Positions 36,266 through 46,413 of a stretch of DNA of 64,000 nt are shown in pieces. The stretch is from contig NZ_LIQF01000006.1 in the NCBI RefSeq assembly GCF_001418205.1, positions 204,464-268,463 on the forward strand, in the 5' to 3' direction. This DNA comes from Marinomonas fungiae (lineage in GTDB: Bacteria > Pseudomonadota > Gammaproteobacteria > Pseudomonadales > Marinomonadaceae). A program made the translations under genes and the position numbers. Position 1 is the stretch's first letter, and every line of letters starts with the position of its first letter. The notes under the pieces were generated by a model. That model made no database searches. It was not told the origin of the DNA and was given only the letters and a program-made list of their open reading frames with translations.

Positions 36266-36751
36266 ATGAAACGTCGAACCTTTATTCAAGGCAGCTTGGC
36301 AGTGCTGTTGATGAGCCGTGGCTTAACCGCTGTTGCGGCATCCGTCAGCGAAGCACAATTTGAGATCACTCGTACCGAAGCACAGTGGCGCGCACTGCTA
36401 AGCAACTTTGAATATGAAGTGATGCGTGAAGAAGCCACTGAGCGCGCCCATTCTAGCCCATTAAACAACGAGAAACGCACAGGTATTTTTCACTGCAAGG
36501 GCTGTGATTTAGCCCTGTATGACTCAGCAACCAAATATGATAGTGGTACTGGCTGGCCAAGCTTTTATGACAGTTTGCCCAATGCTGTAGCCACCAAGCC
36601 CGATCGCAGTTGGTTTGTTACACGCACCGAAGTTCACTGCCGCCGATGTGGTAGCCACTTGGGGCATATCTTTGATGATGGTCCAGCCCCAACAGGCTTG
36701 CGCCACTGTATCAATGGTGTGGCACTCACCTTTAAGGTAGCGAATACTTAG
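36266..36751 (+). CDS. msrB: Exported methionine sulfoxide reductase B
   Basis: 161 residues. The first 25 residues (MKRRTFIQGSLAVLLMSRGL) look like a twin-arginine or Sec export signal (RRTFIQG), so the enzyme is probably periplasmic. The MsrB domain has two zinc CxxC pairs (CKGC and CRRC), GTGWPSF and SHLGHIFDDGP, and the catalytic Cys in LRHCINGVALTF. It reduces methionine-R-sulfoxide in oxidised envelope proteins. A perfect AAGGAGG ribosome site precedes the ATG. Its stop overlaps that of the next gene on the other strand. Confidence 0.92.
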   Translation: MKRRTFIQGSLAVLLMSRGLTAVAASVSEAQFEITRTEAQWRALLSNFEYEVMREEATERAHSSPLNNEKRTGIFHCKGCDLALYDSATKYDSGTGWPSFYDSLPNAVATKPDRSWFVTRTEVHCRRCGSHLGHIFDDGPAPTGLRHCINGVALTFKVANT

Positions 36752-37206
36752 AACCAACGCGGTACACGGTAAAGATAATCTTGGTAGGTTTGGCCAAATC
36801 GATAGCGCAGGATGCGCTCCTCGGGCTCAATTTGATAGCGAGTTAAAAACCAAATAAACGCCACGATGTAAAACACTAATAAAGGCGAGCCAAGCCACAA
36901 CATTAGACTGGCAAGCAGTAGCACAAAACCTAAATACATAGGATTGCGCGAATAGGCGTAAATGCCTCGGCAAACCAAAGTGCTTGACTGATGCGGGTCG
37001 CGTGGATCAGCTGTTGTCTTGTGAATGAGAAACTCAAATAGCCCCAACAAACAACATACACCACCCGCGATAAAGGCTAGCCAGCCCAGCGAGCACATAA
37101 ACCAGCCAAGTTCCCAAGCGGGAAAGCAGGACGCACTGCTCCACATAAGCAGAGCAACCATGGTAAACGATAACGCTGGCGGTATTTTCAGCTCCAAACA
37201 ATCCAT
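36748..37206 (-). CDS. ICMT/PEMT-family membrane methyltransferase-like protein
   Basis: 152 residues with four to five membrane helices. The C-terminal half has the isoprenylcysteine-methyltransferase-like signature LVCRGIYAYSRNPMYLGF, and EPEERILRYRFGQTYQDYLYRVPRW, where SAM binds in characterised relatives. The substrate is unknown; bacterial members are often annotated only by fold. It lies 23 bases after the GNAT gene in a three-gene minus-strand run. Confidence 0.82.
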   Translation of the reverse strand: MDCLELKIPPALSFTMVALLMWSSASCFPAWELGWFMCSLGWLAFIAGGVCCLLGLFEFLIHKTTADPRDPHQSSTLVCRGIYAYSRNPMYLGFVLLLASLMLWLGSPLLVFYIVAFIWFLTRYQIEPEERILRYRFGQTYQDYLYRVPRWF

Positions 37207-37229
37207 CCTCTATATCCTTCGTTCAACTA

Positions 37230-37727
37230 TCAGATAATTGATTTTGTCATACTGGTGTTCTCAAGTAGGACACCAAAGCGTTCTATTTGATTCCGTTGTG
37301 TCGGTAGAAAACCCAGTTTTATAAAAAACTCATAGGCCGCATCCGAGGCTTGAACCTGCCACTGTCGTTTATCTGAATACTGCTGAATCAAGTACTCAAA
37401 CGCTGTGACAATAAGGTTTTTCGCTATACCTTGGCGTTGGGCCCGAGGGCAGACATATAAACATTCAATATCCCCCTCAGAATCCAATTCAATGAAGCCA
37501 AGGCACTCTTTGTTTTTTTCATCTCGTGCAACCCATACCGGATGAGCTTCAAGACGAGTTTTCCAGCCGGATGCATCTAGGCAATCTGGTGCCCAAGCTA
37601 GCTTCTGCTCAGAAGAGTAGATCGCATTTGGAATCGCATGAACGCTCCGATGAAAAACATTAATCAGTTCTCGAACGTTCATTCCTTTGGCGTCAAACGT
37701 TTCAATTACCACAGCATTTGGATTCAT
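37230..37727 (-). CDS. GNAT-family N-acetyltransferase
   Basis: 165 residues. The acetyl-CoA-binding motif is in LYVCPRAQRQGIAKNLIVTAFEYL (R/Q-x-x-G-x-A), and the C-terminal strand QVQASDAAYEFFIKLGF matches GNAT motif B. The acceptor is not predictable. Its ATG shares one base with the stop of the upstream membrane gene (TAATG), so the two are translationally coupled. Confidence 0.85.
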   Translation of the reverse strand: MNPNAVVIETFDAKGMNVRELINVFHRSVHAIPNAIYSSEQKLAWAPDCLDASGWKTRLEAHPVWVARDEKNKECLGFIELDSEGDIECLYVCPRAQRQGIAKNLIVTAFEYLIQQYSDKRQWQVQASDAAYEFFIKLGFLPTQRNQIERFGVLLENTSMTKSII

Positions 37728-38326
37728 TAAGCGTGTTTCGTCTCACTGGTTTGTGCCCACTTCGGAGGGCGATGATAACGGCCAACGACAGAGCTCAACA
37801 ATAGGAAAGCTAATAAAGAATACAGCAAACTCCATGCATCCAATACTAGTAAGGCCGCCGCTAACACAGCTAAATCAGCGACTAAAGTGGTTTTGCTTGC
37901 ATGAATATTGAAACGGCGCTCTAAGTAAATCGCTAGGATATTTAAACCACCTAAGGAAGCATTATGGCGAAATAAAATAATCAAACCAAAACCCACTAAC
38001 ATACCGCCTAAAATCGCCGAAGCAATGGGATGAATATCAATCTGGATATAGTGTCGAAAGATTTCAGATAGTAGTGACAACAGGCTAACTGCAGCAAAGG
38101 TGCGCAAGGCAAAGCCTTTACCCAGTGCCCGCCATGCCAAAATATAGAAAGGTATGTTTAAAACAAAAAACAGCTGCCCAAAAGTCAAACTGGTTAGCTT
38201 TAACAAAATCATACCGATACCGGCGGTACCGCTGATCAATAAACCAACCGAGTTCAAAAGATGTAGTCCAAGTGCTACGAGCATGCAGCCTTCCAGAATA
38301 GAAAGCCATTGGTGTGTGAGCTTCAT
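37727..38326 (-). CDS. YitT-family integral membrane protein
   Basis: 199 residues with five to six membrane helices, including GTAGIGMILLKLT, LFFVLNIPFYILAW and FRHNASLGGLNILAIYLERRF, typical of the YitT family. The family's function is not established, and the cytoplasmic domain of larger members is absent. It is the first gene of the YitT-GNAT-ICMT run. The 120 bases upstream contain a small ACCTC/GAGGT hairpin but no recognisable riboswitch. Confidence 0.83.
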   Translation of the reverse strand: MKLTHQWLSILEGCMLVALGLHLLNSVGLLISGTAGIGMILLKLTSLTFGQLFFVLNIPFYILAWRALGKGFALRTFAAVSLLSLLSEIFRHYIQIDIHPIASAILGGMLVGFGLIILFRHNASLGGLNILAIYLERRFNIHASKTTLVADLAVLAAALLVLDAWSLLYSLLAFLLLSSVVGRYHRPPKWAQTSETKHA

Positions 38327-38535
38327 AATGTGATCCCATCATAGTTACGCCCACTTTTGGTGGAGCGCAGGTTATAAACGCGAACCTCTTGTGGAGGTCG
38401 TAACGCGGGTTAGCACCGAGTTATGATTCATCAATGCAGATTTTGTACCAAAGATAAGAGCCGATTATGCGAGATTTTCGCAGCATTTGCACCCTTTTAG
38501 AGATATGGGCTTTCAGCTCGCTTCAGAAGCGGGCA

Positions 38536-38575
38536 CAAAAAAAGCCCCAATAAGCACTGAGGACTATTGGGGCTT
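38536..38575 (-). terminator. Terminator of ygiQ
   Basis: An 11-bp stem, AAGCCCCAATA/TATTGGGGCTT (38542-38552 with 38565-38575), is followed on the minus strand by TTTTT and TGTG. It lies 18 bases after the ygiQ stop. Confidence 0.85.
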
Positions 38576-38592
38576 AAGATACATTCAGTATT

Positions 38593-40890
38593 TTAACGTA
38601 CTCGAGAACCTTTCGTTTTGGTGCGGTTTGCACCGCCCTTACCTGCAGGTCTAGAGCTCGTAGGGCGAGAGCCTGCTGGACGATTTGCGCCAGAGCCATT
38701 ATCGGTCGTCTTATTGGACTTACGCTGATTACGCTCGTTCTCGGCGTTTTTCTGCATCGTCGGACGATTACTACTGTGCGAGGCACCTGTCTTCTGTCCC
38801 GGTTTCGCTTTGGTTGGACGACGCGGTGTGCGCTTGTCTTTTTCTTCATCCGGCACCAGCTGACCTTTACCGTTACCAATCAAATCGGCCCGTCCCATTA
38901 GACGCAGTGTTTCACGTAGCGCAGGCCAGTTTTTCGGATCGTGGTAACGCAAGAAGCCTTTTTGTACAGTACGCTGCTTATAGTCCTTTGGCGTGTATAC
39001 GTTTTCGCTCTTGTAACTCACGCCATGCAGCGGGTTCTTACCTGAGTGGTACATGGCGGTTGCTAGGGACATTGGTGATGGATAAAAGGTCTGCACTTGG
39101 TCTGGTTTAAAGTCATTCTGCTTCAACCAAACTGCTAGGTTCATCATGTCTTCATCGCTACAACCAGGATGCGCCGCGATAAAGTACGGGATCAAATGCT
39201 GAGTCTTACCGGCTTCTTTGGAGAACTTATCGAACATCTTTTTAAAACGATCATAAGTACCCATGCCCGGTTTCATCATCTTAGATAAGGTGCCTGTTTC
39301 AGAGTGCTCTGGCGCAATCTTTAACAAACCACCCACGTGGTAAGTGACCAATTCACGCACGTACTCAGGATCTTCTACTGCCAAGTCATAACGTAAACCC
39401 GAGGCAATCGACACCTTGTGAATGCCTTCTACGGCACGTGCTTTACGGTACAGCTCCGTGGTCGCACTGTGATCGGTTTTTAAGTTCGAACAAATGGTTG
39501 GGTAAACACACGATAATTTACGGCACGATGCCTGAATTTCATCATCGTTACAGTTCAGGTGGTACATGTTCGAGGTTGGGCCACCTAGGTCAGAAATATG
39601 ACCGGTAAAACCAGGCACCTTGCGTTTAATATCTTCAATCTCATTCAGTACCGACTCATGGGAACGAGACTGAATCACTCGACCTTCGTGCTCAGTGATC
39701 GAACAGAAGGTACAACCACCGAAACAACCACGCATGATGTTGATCGAGGTTTTAATCATATCGTAGGCCGGAATACGGGCCTTCTTGTATTTCGGGTGCG
39801 GAATACGGGCGTAAGGCAAATCAAACACGCCATCCATTTCTGGAGTTTCCAGTGGAATCGGTGGTGGATTGACCCAAATTTCTTTCTTGCCGTGCTTTTG
39901 AATCAAAGCACGAGCGTTATGTGGGTTCGACTCCAAGTGCAAAATACGCGAGGTGTGCGCGTACAGCACAGGATCTTTGGAAACCTTCTCAAACGATGGC
40001 AAACGAATATACGTCTTCTCCGCATCCAGCTTCTCCCCTTTACGCAACGGCGCGGGGATCACTCGGATCGGCATGACATCATCGTCCTTATCCTGTTCGC
40101 CGGTTTGGCATTTTCCTTCAGGAATGTACTCATACGGACTATAGATCTGATCGACCTTGCCTGGCCAGTCAACACGGGTCGAGTCAATTTCAGTAAAACC
40201 ACCTGGCGGCACATCACGAATTACCGTCGTACCACGAACATCCAACAGTTCATCCATGCTTTTACCATTGGCAATCGCATGAGTCACTTCGATGATGGCA
40301 CGCTCAGCGTTACCATACAGAAGAATATCAGCCGTCGAGTCAACCAATACCGAGCGACGCACTTCATCACTCCAGTAATCATACTGAGCAATACGACGCA
40401 AGCTGGCCTCGATGCCACCGATCATTACCGGTACATCGTGATAAGCCTGTTTACAGCGTTGTGAGTAGACGATCACTGCTCGATCGGGACGCTTGCCGCC
40501 TTCCCCATAAGGAGTGTAAGCATCATCGTTACGCACTTTTAAATCTGCGGTATAGCGGTTGATCATGGAATCCATGTTCCCCGCCGTCACACCGAAATAG
40601 AGATTCGGACGACCAAGACGCATAAAGTCGTCAGGGCTACGCCAATCCGGCTGGTCAATGATACCGACACGGAAACCTTGAGCTTCCAGCACGCGCCCCA
40701 TCACCGCCATACCAAAACTTGGATGGTCTACGTAGGCGTCCCCTGTGACGATGATGACGTCACAGCTGTCCCAACCTAGAGCATCCATTTCTTCACGGCT
40801 GGTCGGTAAAAATGGCGCAACGCCATAACATTCTGCCCAATAGGGCGAATAAGAGAAAATATTTGGAGCGGTTTTGTGTCGTTTGATCAT
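38593..40890 (-). CDS. YgiQ-family radical SAM protein
   Basis: 765 residues. The N-terminal region [35 protein letters not shown] is the YgiQ family signature. The radical SAM [4Fe-4S] motif is in [12 protein letters not shown] (CxxxCxxC). The C-terminal 90 residues are a basic, low-complexity tail rich in Lys, Arg, Pro and Asn. The reaction is unknown. A perfect 9-bp hairpin ends 10 bases before the ATG and may cover the ribosome site. Confidence 0.92.
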   Translation of the reverse strand: MIKRHKTAPNIFSYSPYWAECYGVAPFLPTSREEMDALGWDSCDVIIVTGDAYVDHPSFGMAVMGRVLEAQGFRVGIIDQPDWRSPDDFMRLGRPNLYFGVTAGNMDSMINRYTADLKVRNDDAYTPYGEGGKRPDRAVIVYSQRCKQAYHDVPVMIGGIEASLRRIAQYDYWSDEVRRSVLVDSTADILLYGNAERAIIEVTHAIANGKSMDELLDVRGTTVIRDVPPGGFTEIDSTRVDWPGKVDQIYSPYEYIPEGKCQTGEQDKDDDVMPIRVIPAPLRKGEKLDAEKTYIRLPSFEKVSKDPVLYAHTSRILHLESNPHNARALIQKHGKKEIWVNPPPIPLETPEMDGVFDLPYARIPHPKYKKARIPAYDMIKTSINIMRGCFGGCTFCSITEHEGRVIQSRSHESVLNEIEDIKRKVPGFTGHISDLGGPTSNMYHLNCNDDEIQASCRKLSCVYPTICSNLKTDHSATTELYRKARAVEGIHKVSIASGLRYDLAVEDPEYVRELVTYHVGGLLKIAPEHSETGTLSKMMKPGMGTYDRFKKMFDKFSKEAGKTQHLIPYFIAAHPGCSDEDMMNLAVWLKQNDFKPDQVQTFYPSPMSLATAMYHSGKNPLHGVSYKSENVYTPKDYKQRTVQKGFLRYHDPKNWPALRETLRLMGRADLIGNGKGQLVPDEEKDKRTPRRPTKAKPGQKTGASHSSNRPTMQKNAENERNQRKSNKTTDNGSGANRPAGSRPTSSRPAGKGGANRTKTKGSRVR

Positions 40891-40900
40891 ATGAACTCTA

Positions 40901-40923
40901 TCCCAAGCGATGAACGCTTGGGA
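40901..40923 (-). promoter_or_regulatory. Leader hairpin directly before ygiQ start
   Basis: A perfect 9-bp stem, TCCCAAGCG/CGCTTGGGA, with a 5-base loop ends 10 bases before the ygiQ ATG. The GGGA of the right arm (minus strand) is the only ribosome-site-like sequence, so it could be sequestered. Without a T-run it is a poor terminator for tpm. Confidence 0.45.
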
Positions 40924-40990
40924 GATTGGTGAATCTGGAATCGTTGATGGGCGCTATTATCCCAGAAAATTAGTCAGGTATATAGGGATA

Positions 40991-41632
40991 TTATTGCGTG
41001 GTAATACGCCAAACGGTTTCTTCGTAGAAGGTACGATCCAGACCTTGATAACGCTCATCCACTTGTAGCAAATCCTCACTGGCCACTTTACGGATCCATT
41101 CCCCCCAAAGCTCAGTGACTTCGAAGTCAAGTACCGAAAACGGCGGCCCCATTTGCTCACCATCGTAACTCAACGTGATGAGCAGCAGTGCAGCCTGCGG
41201 TGAAAGTCGCTGCTTGGTGTGCAAAACATACTGTTCACGTTTTTCTTCCGGCATTGCCACTAACGCAGCACGGTCATAACAGGCGTCAAAGCCGGTTTCG
41301 TCAAAGTCGAAGTAATCCCCTTCAACGATGCGCAACGGTAAGTCATTAGCCTTATGGATTTTAACATTACCTACCTGTTCCGTATGGTAGGTCAAATCGT
41401 TATCACCGAAAAATTGCACCACGGCCATCGGCGACAGCTCCACACCTGTTACCTCGTACCCTTGATTCGCCAACCACAATAAATCTGCAGATTTGCCACA
41501 CAACGGTACCAACACCTTAGCACCACGAGCAACTTGAGGCCAATACTGCACTAACCATGGATTCACTTCATCCCGATGAAATCCAATGCGTCCTGACTGC
41601 CAGCGCTCTAACCAAAATTCATTTGTAACCAC
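40991..41632 (-). CDS. tpm: Thiopurine S-methyltransferase
   Basis: 213 residues. FWLERWQSGRIGFHRDEVNPWL at the N terminus and VLVPLCGKSADLLWLANQGYEVTGVELS are hallmarks of bacterial TPMT. Pseudomonas homologues methylate thiopurines and also selenite or tellurite. GTG at 41632 is chosen because AGAGG precedes it at 5 bases. The in-frame GTG at 41638 would overlap that site. It is upstream of ygiQ on the same strand with a 100-base gap. Confidence 0.9.
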   Translation of the reverse strand: MVTNEFWLERWQSGRIGFHRDEVNPWLVQYWPQVARGAKVLVPLCGKSADLLWLANQGYEVTGVELSPMAVVQFFGDNDLTYHTEQVGNVKIHKANDLPLRIVEGDYFDFDETGFDACYDRAALVAMPEEKREQYVLHTKQRLSPQAALLLITLSYDGEQMGPPFSVLDFEVTELWGEWIRKVASEDLLQVDERYQGLDRTFYEETVWRITTQ

Positions 41633-41708
41633 GTGCACCTCTAGGATGTGTTAACATTCTGACTTATACGATAGTAAGCCTATTGTATAAAAAGCTTATA
41701 CCAATAAC

Positions 41709-41921
41709 ATGACAGCAACTATGCAGAAAAAATCCATGTCATTAGATTCCGCGCCAGACCATATCAAACTAGCCGTCGACCTGATCGCTCTGCTAGAAGA
41801 GAATAATATCCCCAATGACACAGCCATTGCAGCGCTAAAAATAGTCTTAAACGACTACCAACAAAAGAAGGCTAATTCGGCTGACACGAGCGCAACTCAG
41901 TCACCGTCGGCGCTGGATTAA
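41709..41921 (+). CDS. ybaM: YbaM-like small protein (DUF2496)
   Basis: 70 residues. [41 protein letters not shown] closely resembles E. coli YbaM, a small protein of unknown function. The family-like N terminus begins at the third in-frame ATG (41736); no ribosome site decides the start. The last 50 bases overlap the 3' end of the convergent hydrolase gene. Confidence 0.75.
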   Translation: MTATMQKKSMSLDSAPDHIKLAVDLIALLEENNIPNDTAIAALKIVLNDYQQKKANSADTSATQSPSALD

Positions 41922-42990
41922 AATAACTAGCTAGCGATTCCTTTGACACCTCCAGTACGGTACTGTGCTGCCAAACGGGCTTTTGGTCCTTATCCACCAA
42001 AAGCGCTCGAACCCCTTCACAAAAATCACCATGCACGCTGACGTTTACTGAGAGCACCGTTTCACGCTCAAATACAGCCGCTAATTGCTTTCCTTTGCCC
42101 CAATTTAGTTGCTCCAAAATCAAACAAGCAGACAAAGGACTACCTTTGAGAAAGTTTTCCCGCGCACTCATTAACGATTGGCTGTCAACTTCAAAACTCT
42201 TTAAAGAATGGTGGATATTAACGATATCGCCACTCATTACTTTTTTTATCTCTTTCTCGTGGGAGATTAACTCTGGTTTTAATAATGGGAGGTCATCAGA
42301 CATGGTAAAACCGTGCAAAACACGCTCGATATGCTGCGCAACATGCTCATGGCTGTTATCTTCTAATATGCCTGCCGCCAGTTGGTCGAGTAGCTCAGAA
42401 TAAGCTTCATCGCAAAGATAATGTGTCGCAAGACCGAGTTCACAAGCGTCTGTTGCATTCACTTGATAGGCGGTTAAAGCAAGAAAACGGGCAATATGCT
42501 CAGGCAGCTTATTGAGAAAATAACTCGCACCAACATCCGGATATAAGCCGATCTTAATTTCCGGCATTGCTAGCCGAGTAGAAGGCATCACCAGACGGTA
42601 ACGTGCTGCCATAAAGAGCCCCATACCACCGCCCATAACATATCCATGGCCCCAACAAATCACTGGTTTACGATATTCATGAATCAACTGATCAAGCTGA
42701 TATTCGCGCCCAAAATATTGCAGACTAAAGGCGCCATGATCGTTTTGCTCTGCAATCGATCGGTAAACGTCCACCACATTACCACCAGCACAGAAGCCTT
42801 TGTTGCCATCGCCCTCAATCAGTACAGCGACGACATAAGGATCCTCTTGCCAAGCATGCAACTGCTGAAATATAGCTTCGATCATTTCAAGGGATAACGC
42901 ATTCAATGTACGTGCCGAATTCAAGCGGATACAACCCAACTTAAAGTGGCTAGCAAAAGGCAGAGATAAAAATTCTACCGAATGAGGCAT
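41872..42990 (-). CDS. 3-hydroxyisobutyryl-CoA hydrolase-like (crotonase family)
   Basis: 372 residues, longer than simple enoyl-CoA hydratases and matching HIBYL-CoA hydrolase. [15 protein letters not shown] holds the oxyanion-hole glycines, and [22 protein letters not shown] carries the Glu and Asp active-site positions of this subgroup. It would release 3-hydroxyisobutyrate in valine breakdown. The ATG at 42990 follows CGGAG at proper spacing; a GTG at 42996 overlaps that site. No other valine-degradation gene is nearby. Confidence 0.87.
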   Translation of the reverse strand: MPHSVEFLSLPFASHFKLGCIRLNSARTLNALSLEMIEAIFQQLHAWQEDPYVVAVLIEGDGNKGFCAGGNVVDVYRSIAEQNDHGAFSLQYFGREYQLDQLIHEYRKPVICWGHGYVMGGGMGLFMAARYRLVMPSTRLAMPEIKIGLYPDVGASYFLNKLPEHIARFLALTAYQVNATDACELGLATHYLCDEAYSELLDQLAAGILEDNSHEHVAQHIERVLHGFTMSDDLPLLKPELISHEKEIKKVMSGDIVNIHHSLKSFEVDSQSLMSARENFLKGSPLSACLILEQLNWGKGKQLAAVFERETVLSVNVSVHGDFCEGVRALLVDKDQKPVWQHSTVLEVSKESLASYFNPAPTVTELRSCQPN

Positions 42991-43102
42991 AAGCACTCCG
43001 TTATTATTTTTCTTAGTTACTTTTTGTCCTATTGTTGTTTCAAAGTAGCGGAACTAAGCGGACAGAACAATAGTTTTAAGACTAATGTCGAGCAGAGATA
43101 AA

Positions 43103-43134
43103 AAAGCCCTACTTGATAAATCAAATAGGGCTTT
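43103..43134 (-). terminator. Terminator of the der transcript
   Basis: The stem AAAGCCCTA/TAGGGCTTT (43103-43111 with 43126-43134), with further pairing of TTGAT/ATCAA inside, is followed on the minus strand by TTTATC. It lies 23 bases after der. Confidence 0.82.
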
Positions 43135-43156
43135 GGCATAGATTTAATAACCTGAC

Positions 43157-44494
43157 TTAGCGCTTTGGCGCAAATGGGTTATCAGAGGACTTAAATTCAA
43201 ACGAAATCGGCGTTCCGGTAATGTTCAAAACAGTACGGAATTTGTTCTCTAGATAACGCTTATAACTACCGGGTAACGAATCCGTTTGGTTGCCGTGTAC
43301 CACAATCCGAGGTGGGTTCGAGCCACCTTGGTGAGCGTAGCGCAACTTGATCCGACGACCTTTCACCATTGGCGGCTGATGCTCAGCGACAGCATCTTCC
43401 AAAATGCGAGTCAGGCGGTTAGTTGACCATTTCGCGTAACACGATTCGTACGTCTCTTCGATGGTGTCATACAAATCACCTACCCCTGTGCCGTGTAGCG
43501 CAGAAATATAGTGAACCTTTGCATAAGGAACAAAGCCTAGACGGCGCTCTACTTCTTTCTTGATGTGTTCACGGTTTTCTTTGCTCAGACCATCCCACTT
43601 GTTGATCGCAATGACCAAACCACGCCCCGCATCCAGTACGTAACCAATCATGTGAAGGTCTTGCTCTACCAAGTCTTCGTGAGAATCGATCACACAGATA
43701 ACAACGTTGGCGTCTTGAATCGCCTGTAGCGTTTTAACAATCGAGAATTTCTCAACCGCCTCTTTTACATGCTTACGACGACGCACACCTGCGGTATCAA
43801 TCAAGGTATAGTCTTTGTCATGACGCTTGTAGGGTATGTAAACACTGTCACGGGTTGTTCCAGGCATATCGTATACAACGACACGCTCTTCGCCCAACAT
43901 ACGGTTTACCAATGTTGACTTACCAACGTTTGGACGACCGACAACACCAATACGAATGCCCTTGGCATTGAACTCGATTTGCTCACGCATTTCGGCAATG
44001 CGATCGGCAAACATTTCCATGACCGTATCAATCAGCGCCCGAACACCTTTACCATGGGCTGCTGCTAACGGGTACAACTCGCCCATACCAAGTGCGTAGA
44101 AATCTGCTAGTGCGATGTCTTCGTTGATACCGTCGGTTTTGTTCACCACCAAGTAAACTGGCTTTTCAGAACGGCGAAGGTGGTTCGCGATCATTTCGTC
44201 TGCGGGATTTAATCCGTGACGACCATCGACTAGGAATAGAACAGCGTCCGCTTCTTCAATCGCAAGCAATGACTGACGAGCCATTTTCTCGTCGATGCCT
44301 TGCTCATCACCGCTGATACCCCCTGTATCAATCACGATAAACTCGTGTTCACCTGCTTTGCCATCACCGTATTTACGGTCACGAGTTAAGCCAGGGTAGT
44401 CTGCTACCAGCGCATCACGGGAGCGTGTTAGCTGGTTAAACAGGGTAGATTTTCCAACATTGGGTCGACCGACCAATGCAATAACTGGGATCAT
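43157..44494 (-). CDS. der: Ribosome-assembly GTPase Der (EngA)
   Basis: 445 residues with two tandem GTPase domains. G1 motifs are [14 protein letters not shown] (about 8-21) and [14 protein letters not shown] (about 187-200). DTGG and DTAG, and two NKxD motifs (NKTD, NKWD), are intact, followed by a C-terminal KH-like domain (about 360-445). Der acts in 50S subunit maturation. It is the last gene of a conserved block, 97 bases after bamB with a strong hairpin between. Confidence 0.97.
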   Translation of the reverse strand: MIPVIALVGRPNVGKSTLFNQLTRSRDALVADYPGLTRDRKYGDGKAGEHEFIVIDTGGISGDEQGIDEKMARQSLLAIEEADAVLFLVDGRHGLNPADEMIANHLRRSEKPVYLVVNKTDGINEDIALADFYALGMGELYPLAAAHGKGVRALIDTVMEMFADRIAEMREQIEFNAKGIRIGVVGRPNVGKSTLVNRMLGEERVVVYDMPGTTRDSVYIPYKRHDKDYTLIDTAGVRRRKHVKEAVEKFSIVKTLQAIQDANVVICVIDSHEDLVEQDLHMIGYVLDAGRGLVIAINKWDGLSKENREHIKKEVERRLGFVPYAKVHYISALHGTGVGDLYDTIEETYESCYAKWSTNRLTRILEDAVAEHQPPMVKGRRIKLRYAHQGGSNPPRIVVHGNQTDSLPGSYKRYLENKFRTVLNITGTPISFEFKSSDNPFAPKR

Positions 44495-44520
44495 TTTTTC
44501 AACCTATAAAAATACAAAGT

Positions 44521-44549
44521 GGCTGCTTCGCCTTTTGAGCGAAGCAGCC
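44521..44549 (-). other. Perfect hairpin between bamB and der
   Basis: GGCTGCTTCGC (44521-44531) pairs perfectly with GCGAAGCAGCC (44539-44549), 11 bp. On the minus strand it is followed by ACTTTGTATTTTT, a broken T-run. It could be a partial terminator or a processing site upstream of der. Confidence 0.5.
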
Positions 44550-44591
44550 TCTTCAAAAATTGCTTTGAGCTTTCGCTCGAGACGACGTCTA

Positions 44592-45722
44592 CTACCAATA
44601 GTGTAACGCGGTCACATTCGCAGTTGGCGTAAGTATAAACAATTGTTCATCGTTCGACACCATGCGACTGCCTGCCGGACGTTTAGAATCTGCTAGAGTC
44701 CACGCTTCCACTGCACCCGAAGTACGATTTAGCAAATGAACCCAACCACCGCGATCCAATACAGCCACGTAATCCTTATAAAACACAGGCGATGCCAGAT
44801 CACGTTCTTTTAACGAGTCATTTTCCCATAATGTAGAACCATTACGAGCATTCAGACTGAATACCACGTTATTCTGATCCACCACAGCCAGTTCATTGCC
44901 ATTCACAGCAACACTTACTGCACTGGAAATATTACGCTGCCAAACTGGACGGCCTGTTTGTAACGCCAATGCCGTTACCGTACCGTTGTAAGCCACAGAG
45001 TAAATTAAACCATTCGCCACAGCGAAACGACCGCTCACATCGGACAAGCGCTCGATTTCATAACGGCCTTCTGGTTTACCTACCGCGTATTCCCAAATCA
45101 GATCGCCCGTTTGCAGGTTGTAAGCTTTCACTTTACCTGTGGCAAAACCAGCAATGACTTTACCGTCAACAATGACTGGAGCAGTGGTTCCACGCACTGT
45201 CAATGCTGGTAAATCTTCTTTGTCACGCCACAAGGTGTTGCCCGTTGCAGCATCCATTACCGTTAACCAGCCATCGCCAGTTATCACCGCTACTCGACCT
45301 TGCCCATTACCTGTTTCAGATAGAATTTCCGATGTCAGTGACTTAGTCCATAATACGCTTGAATCTGCTAGGGACACTGCTACTAGCTGTCCATCGTATG
45401 TACCAAAGAAGACCTTATCGCCATCACGAGACACACCAGCACTTGGATGAAAATCGGTTGCTACATGTACCAGCTGGCCGCCAGATGACTGCTCTAGCTC
45501 ATACACATCACCACGATTTGTCACTAACGTTAAGCTGTTATCTTGGGCAACAATGTTAAAGGTTTCTGTCTGTTCACCCGCATCACCGTTGACCTTGGTA
45601 CGCCAATGAGCATCGAAGTAAACTTGCTGATCTACACCTGCAGGAGGCGGTAACAATCGAGTTGAGCAACCCTGAAGTAATGCAGCACTAACAACGGCTG
45701 CCGCAATCATTGGCTTCCACAT
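44592..45722 (-). CDS. bamB: Outer-membrane assembly lipoprotein BamB
   Basis: 376 residues. The lipoprotein signal ends in the lipobox LLQGC (acylated Cys near 19), followed by an eight-bladed beta-propeller of PQQ-like repeats (for example GRVAVITGDGWLTVMDAATGNTLW). BamB binds BamA in the BAM complex and aids folding of outer-membrane barrels. It follows yfgM by 6 bases, the standard gammaproteobacterial order. Confidence 0.95.
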   Translation of the reverse strand: MWKPMIAAAVVSAALLQGCSTRLLPPPAGVDQQVYFDAHWRTKVNGDAGEQTETFNIVAQDNSLTLVTNRGDVYELEQSSGGQLVHVATDFHPSAGVSRDGDKVFFGTYDGQLVAVSLADSSVLWTKSLTSEILSETGNGQGRVAVITGDGWLTVMDAATGNTLWRDKEDLPALTVRGTTAPVIVDGKVIAGFATGKVKAYNLQTGDLIWEYAVGKPEGRYEIERLSDVSGRFAVANGLIYSVAYNGTVTALALQTGRPVWQRNISSAVSVAVNGNELAVVDQNNVVFSLNARNGSTLWENDSLKERDLASPVFYKDYVAVLDRGGWVHLLNRTSGAVEAWTLADSKRPAGSRMVSNDEQLFILTPTANVTALHYW

Positions 45723-45728
45723 AGTTAA

Positions 45729-46370
45729 CTAGCCCTTCACCAGATCTTTCAGTTTGATCTCTAACAGAGGATGCTGAGCACCTTCCCCCATTGCTGCCGA
45801 TGCGCTTTCGTAGGCTTCTCGAGCTTCATCACGCTTGCCCTGCGCTAACAGGATGTCGCCTCGCAACTCTTCAACTTGACCAGCAAATTCAGCCGGCTTA
45901 ACAGCATTTAAAGTTGCTAAGGCCGCGTCATACTTCTCTTGCTCTGCTTGAAGACGCGCAATTCGAATGTTGGCCACCGCATCAAACGACGCATCATCAG
46001 ATTTATCGACAACAGAAGCAAGCACGCTCTCTGCCGCATCGTAGTTACCCGCTTGTGCATCAATACGCGCAACAAACAACTGACCAAACATGGCATAGCC
46101 AGTATCGTCGTAATCATCCGCTAACTGCTGAGCGATAAAACGTACAGTTTTCTGATTTTCTTCCTTATCTAAATCAGACGCCGCTTCTGTCAAGTTCTGA
46201 TAAAGAGAAGACGCTTCCGCAAGATGGTTCGCTTGGCTCGTTTTCCAAGCTTGGAAACCAAAATAGCCACCCACACCAACTGCCACAGCCAGCACTAATG
46301 ACGTTCCATTTTTCTTCCACCACGATTTAAACGCTTCGATTTGTTCTTCTTCAGTCTTTACTTCAGACAC
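45729..46370 (-). CDS. yfgM: YfgM-like ancillary SecYEG/BAM-linked TPR protein
   Basis: 213 residues: a short cytoplasmic N terminus, one membrane helix (about 22-42; TSLVLAVAVGVGGYFGFQAW) and a periplasmic TPR-like domain. YfgM associates with PpiD at the Sec translocon in E. coli. The start is GTG with a GAGGA ribosome site. It lies between hisS and bamB, as in relatives. Confidence 0.92.
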   Translation of the reverse strand: MSEVKTEEEQIEAFKSWWKKNGTSLVLAVAVGVGGYFGFQAWKTSQANHLAEASSLYQNLTEAASDLDKEENQKTVRFIAQQLADDYDDTGYAMFGQLFVARIDAQAGNYDAAESVLASVVDKSDDASFDAVANIRIARLQAEQEKYDAALATLNAVKPAEFAGQVEELRGDILLAQGKRDEAREAYESASAAMGEGAQHPLLEIKLKDLVKG

Positions 46371-46413
46371 ACTGTGTTCCTCATAATCCTATTGCGAACG
46401 GTTGTGCTCACTA

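Noticed and set aside
39598..40464. Long plus-strand open frame (288 codons) antisense to ygiQ
   Set aside because: It is fully inside ygiQ on the opposite strand, has no ribosome site and reads as low-quality protein. Frames of this kind are common opposite long genes.
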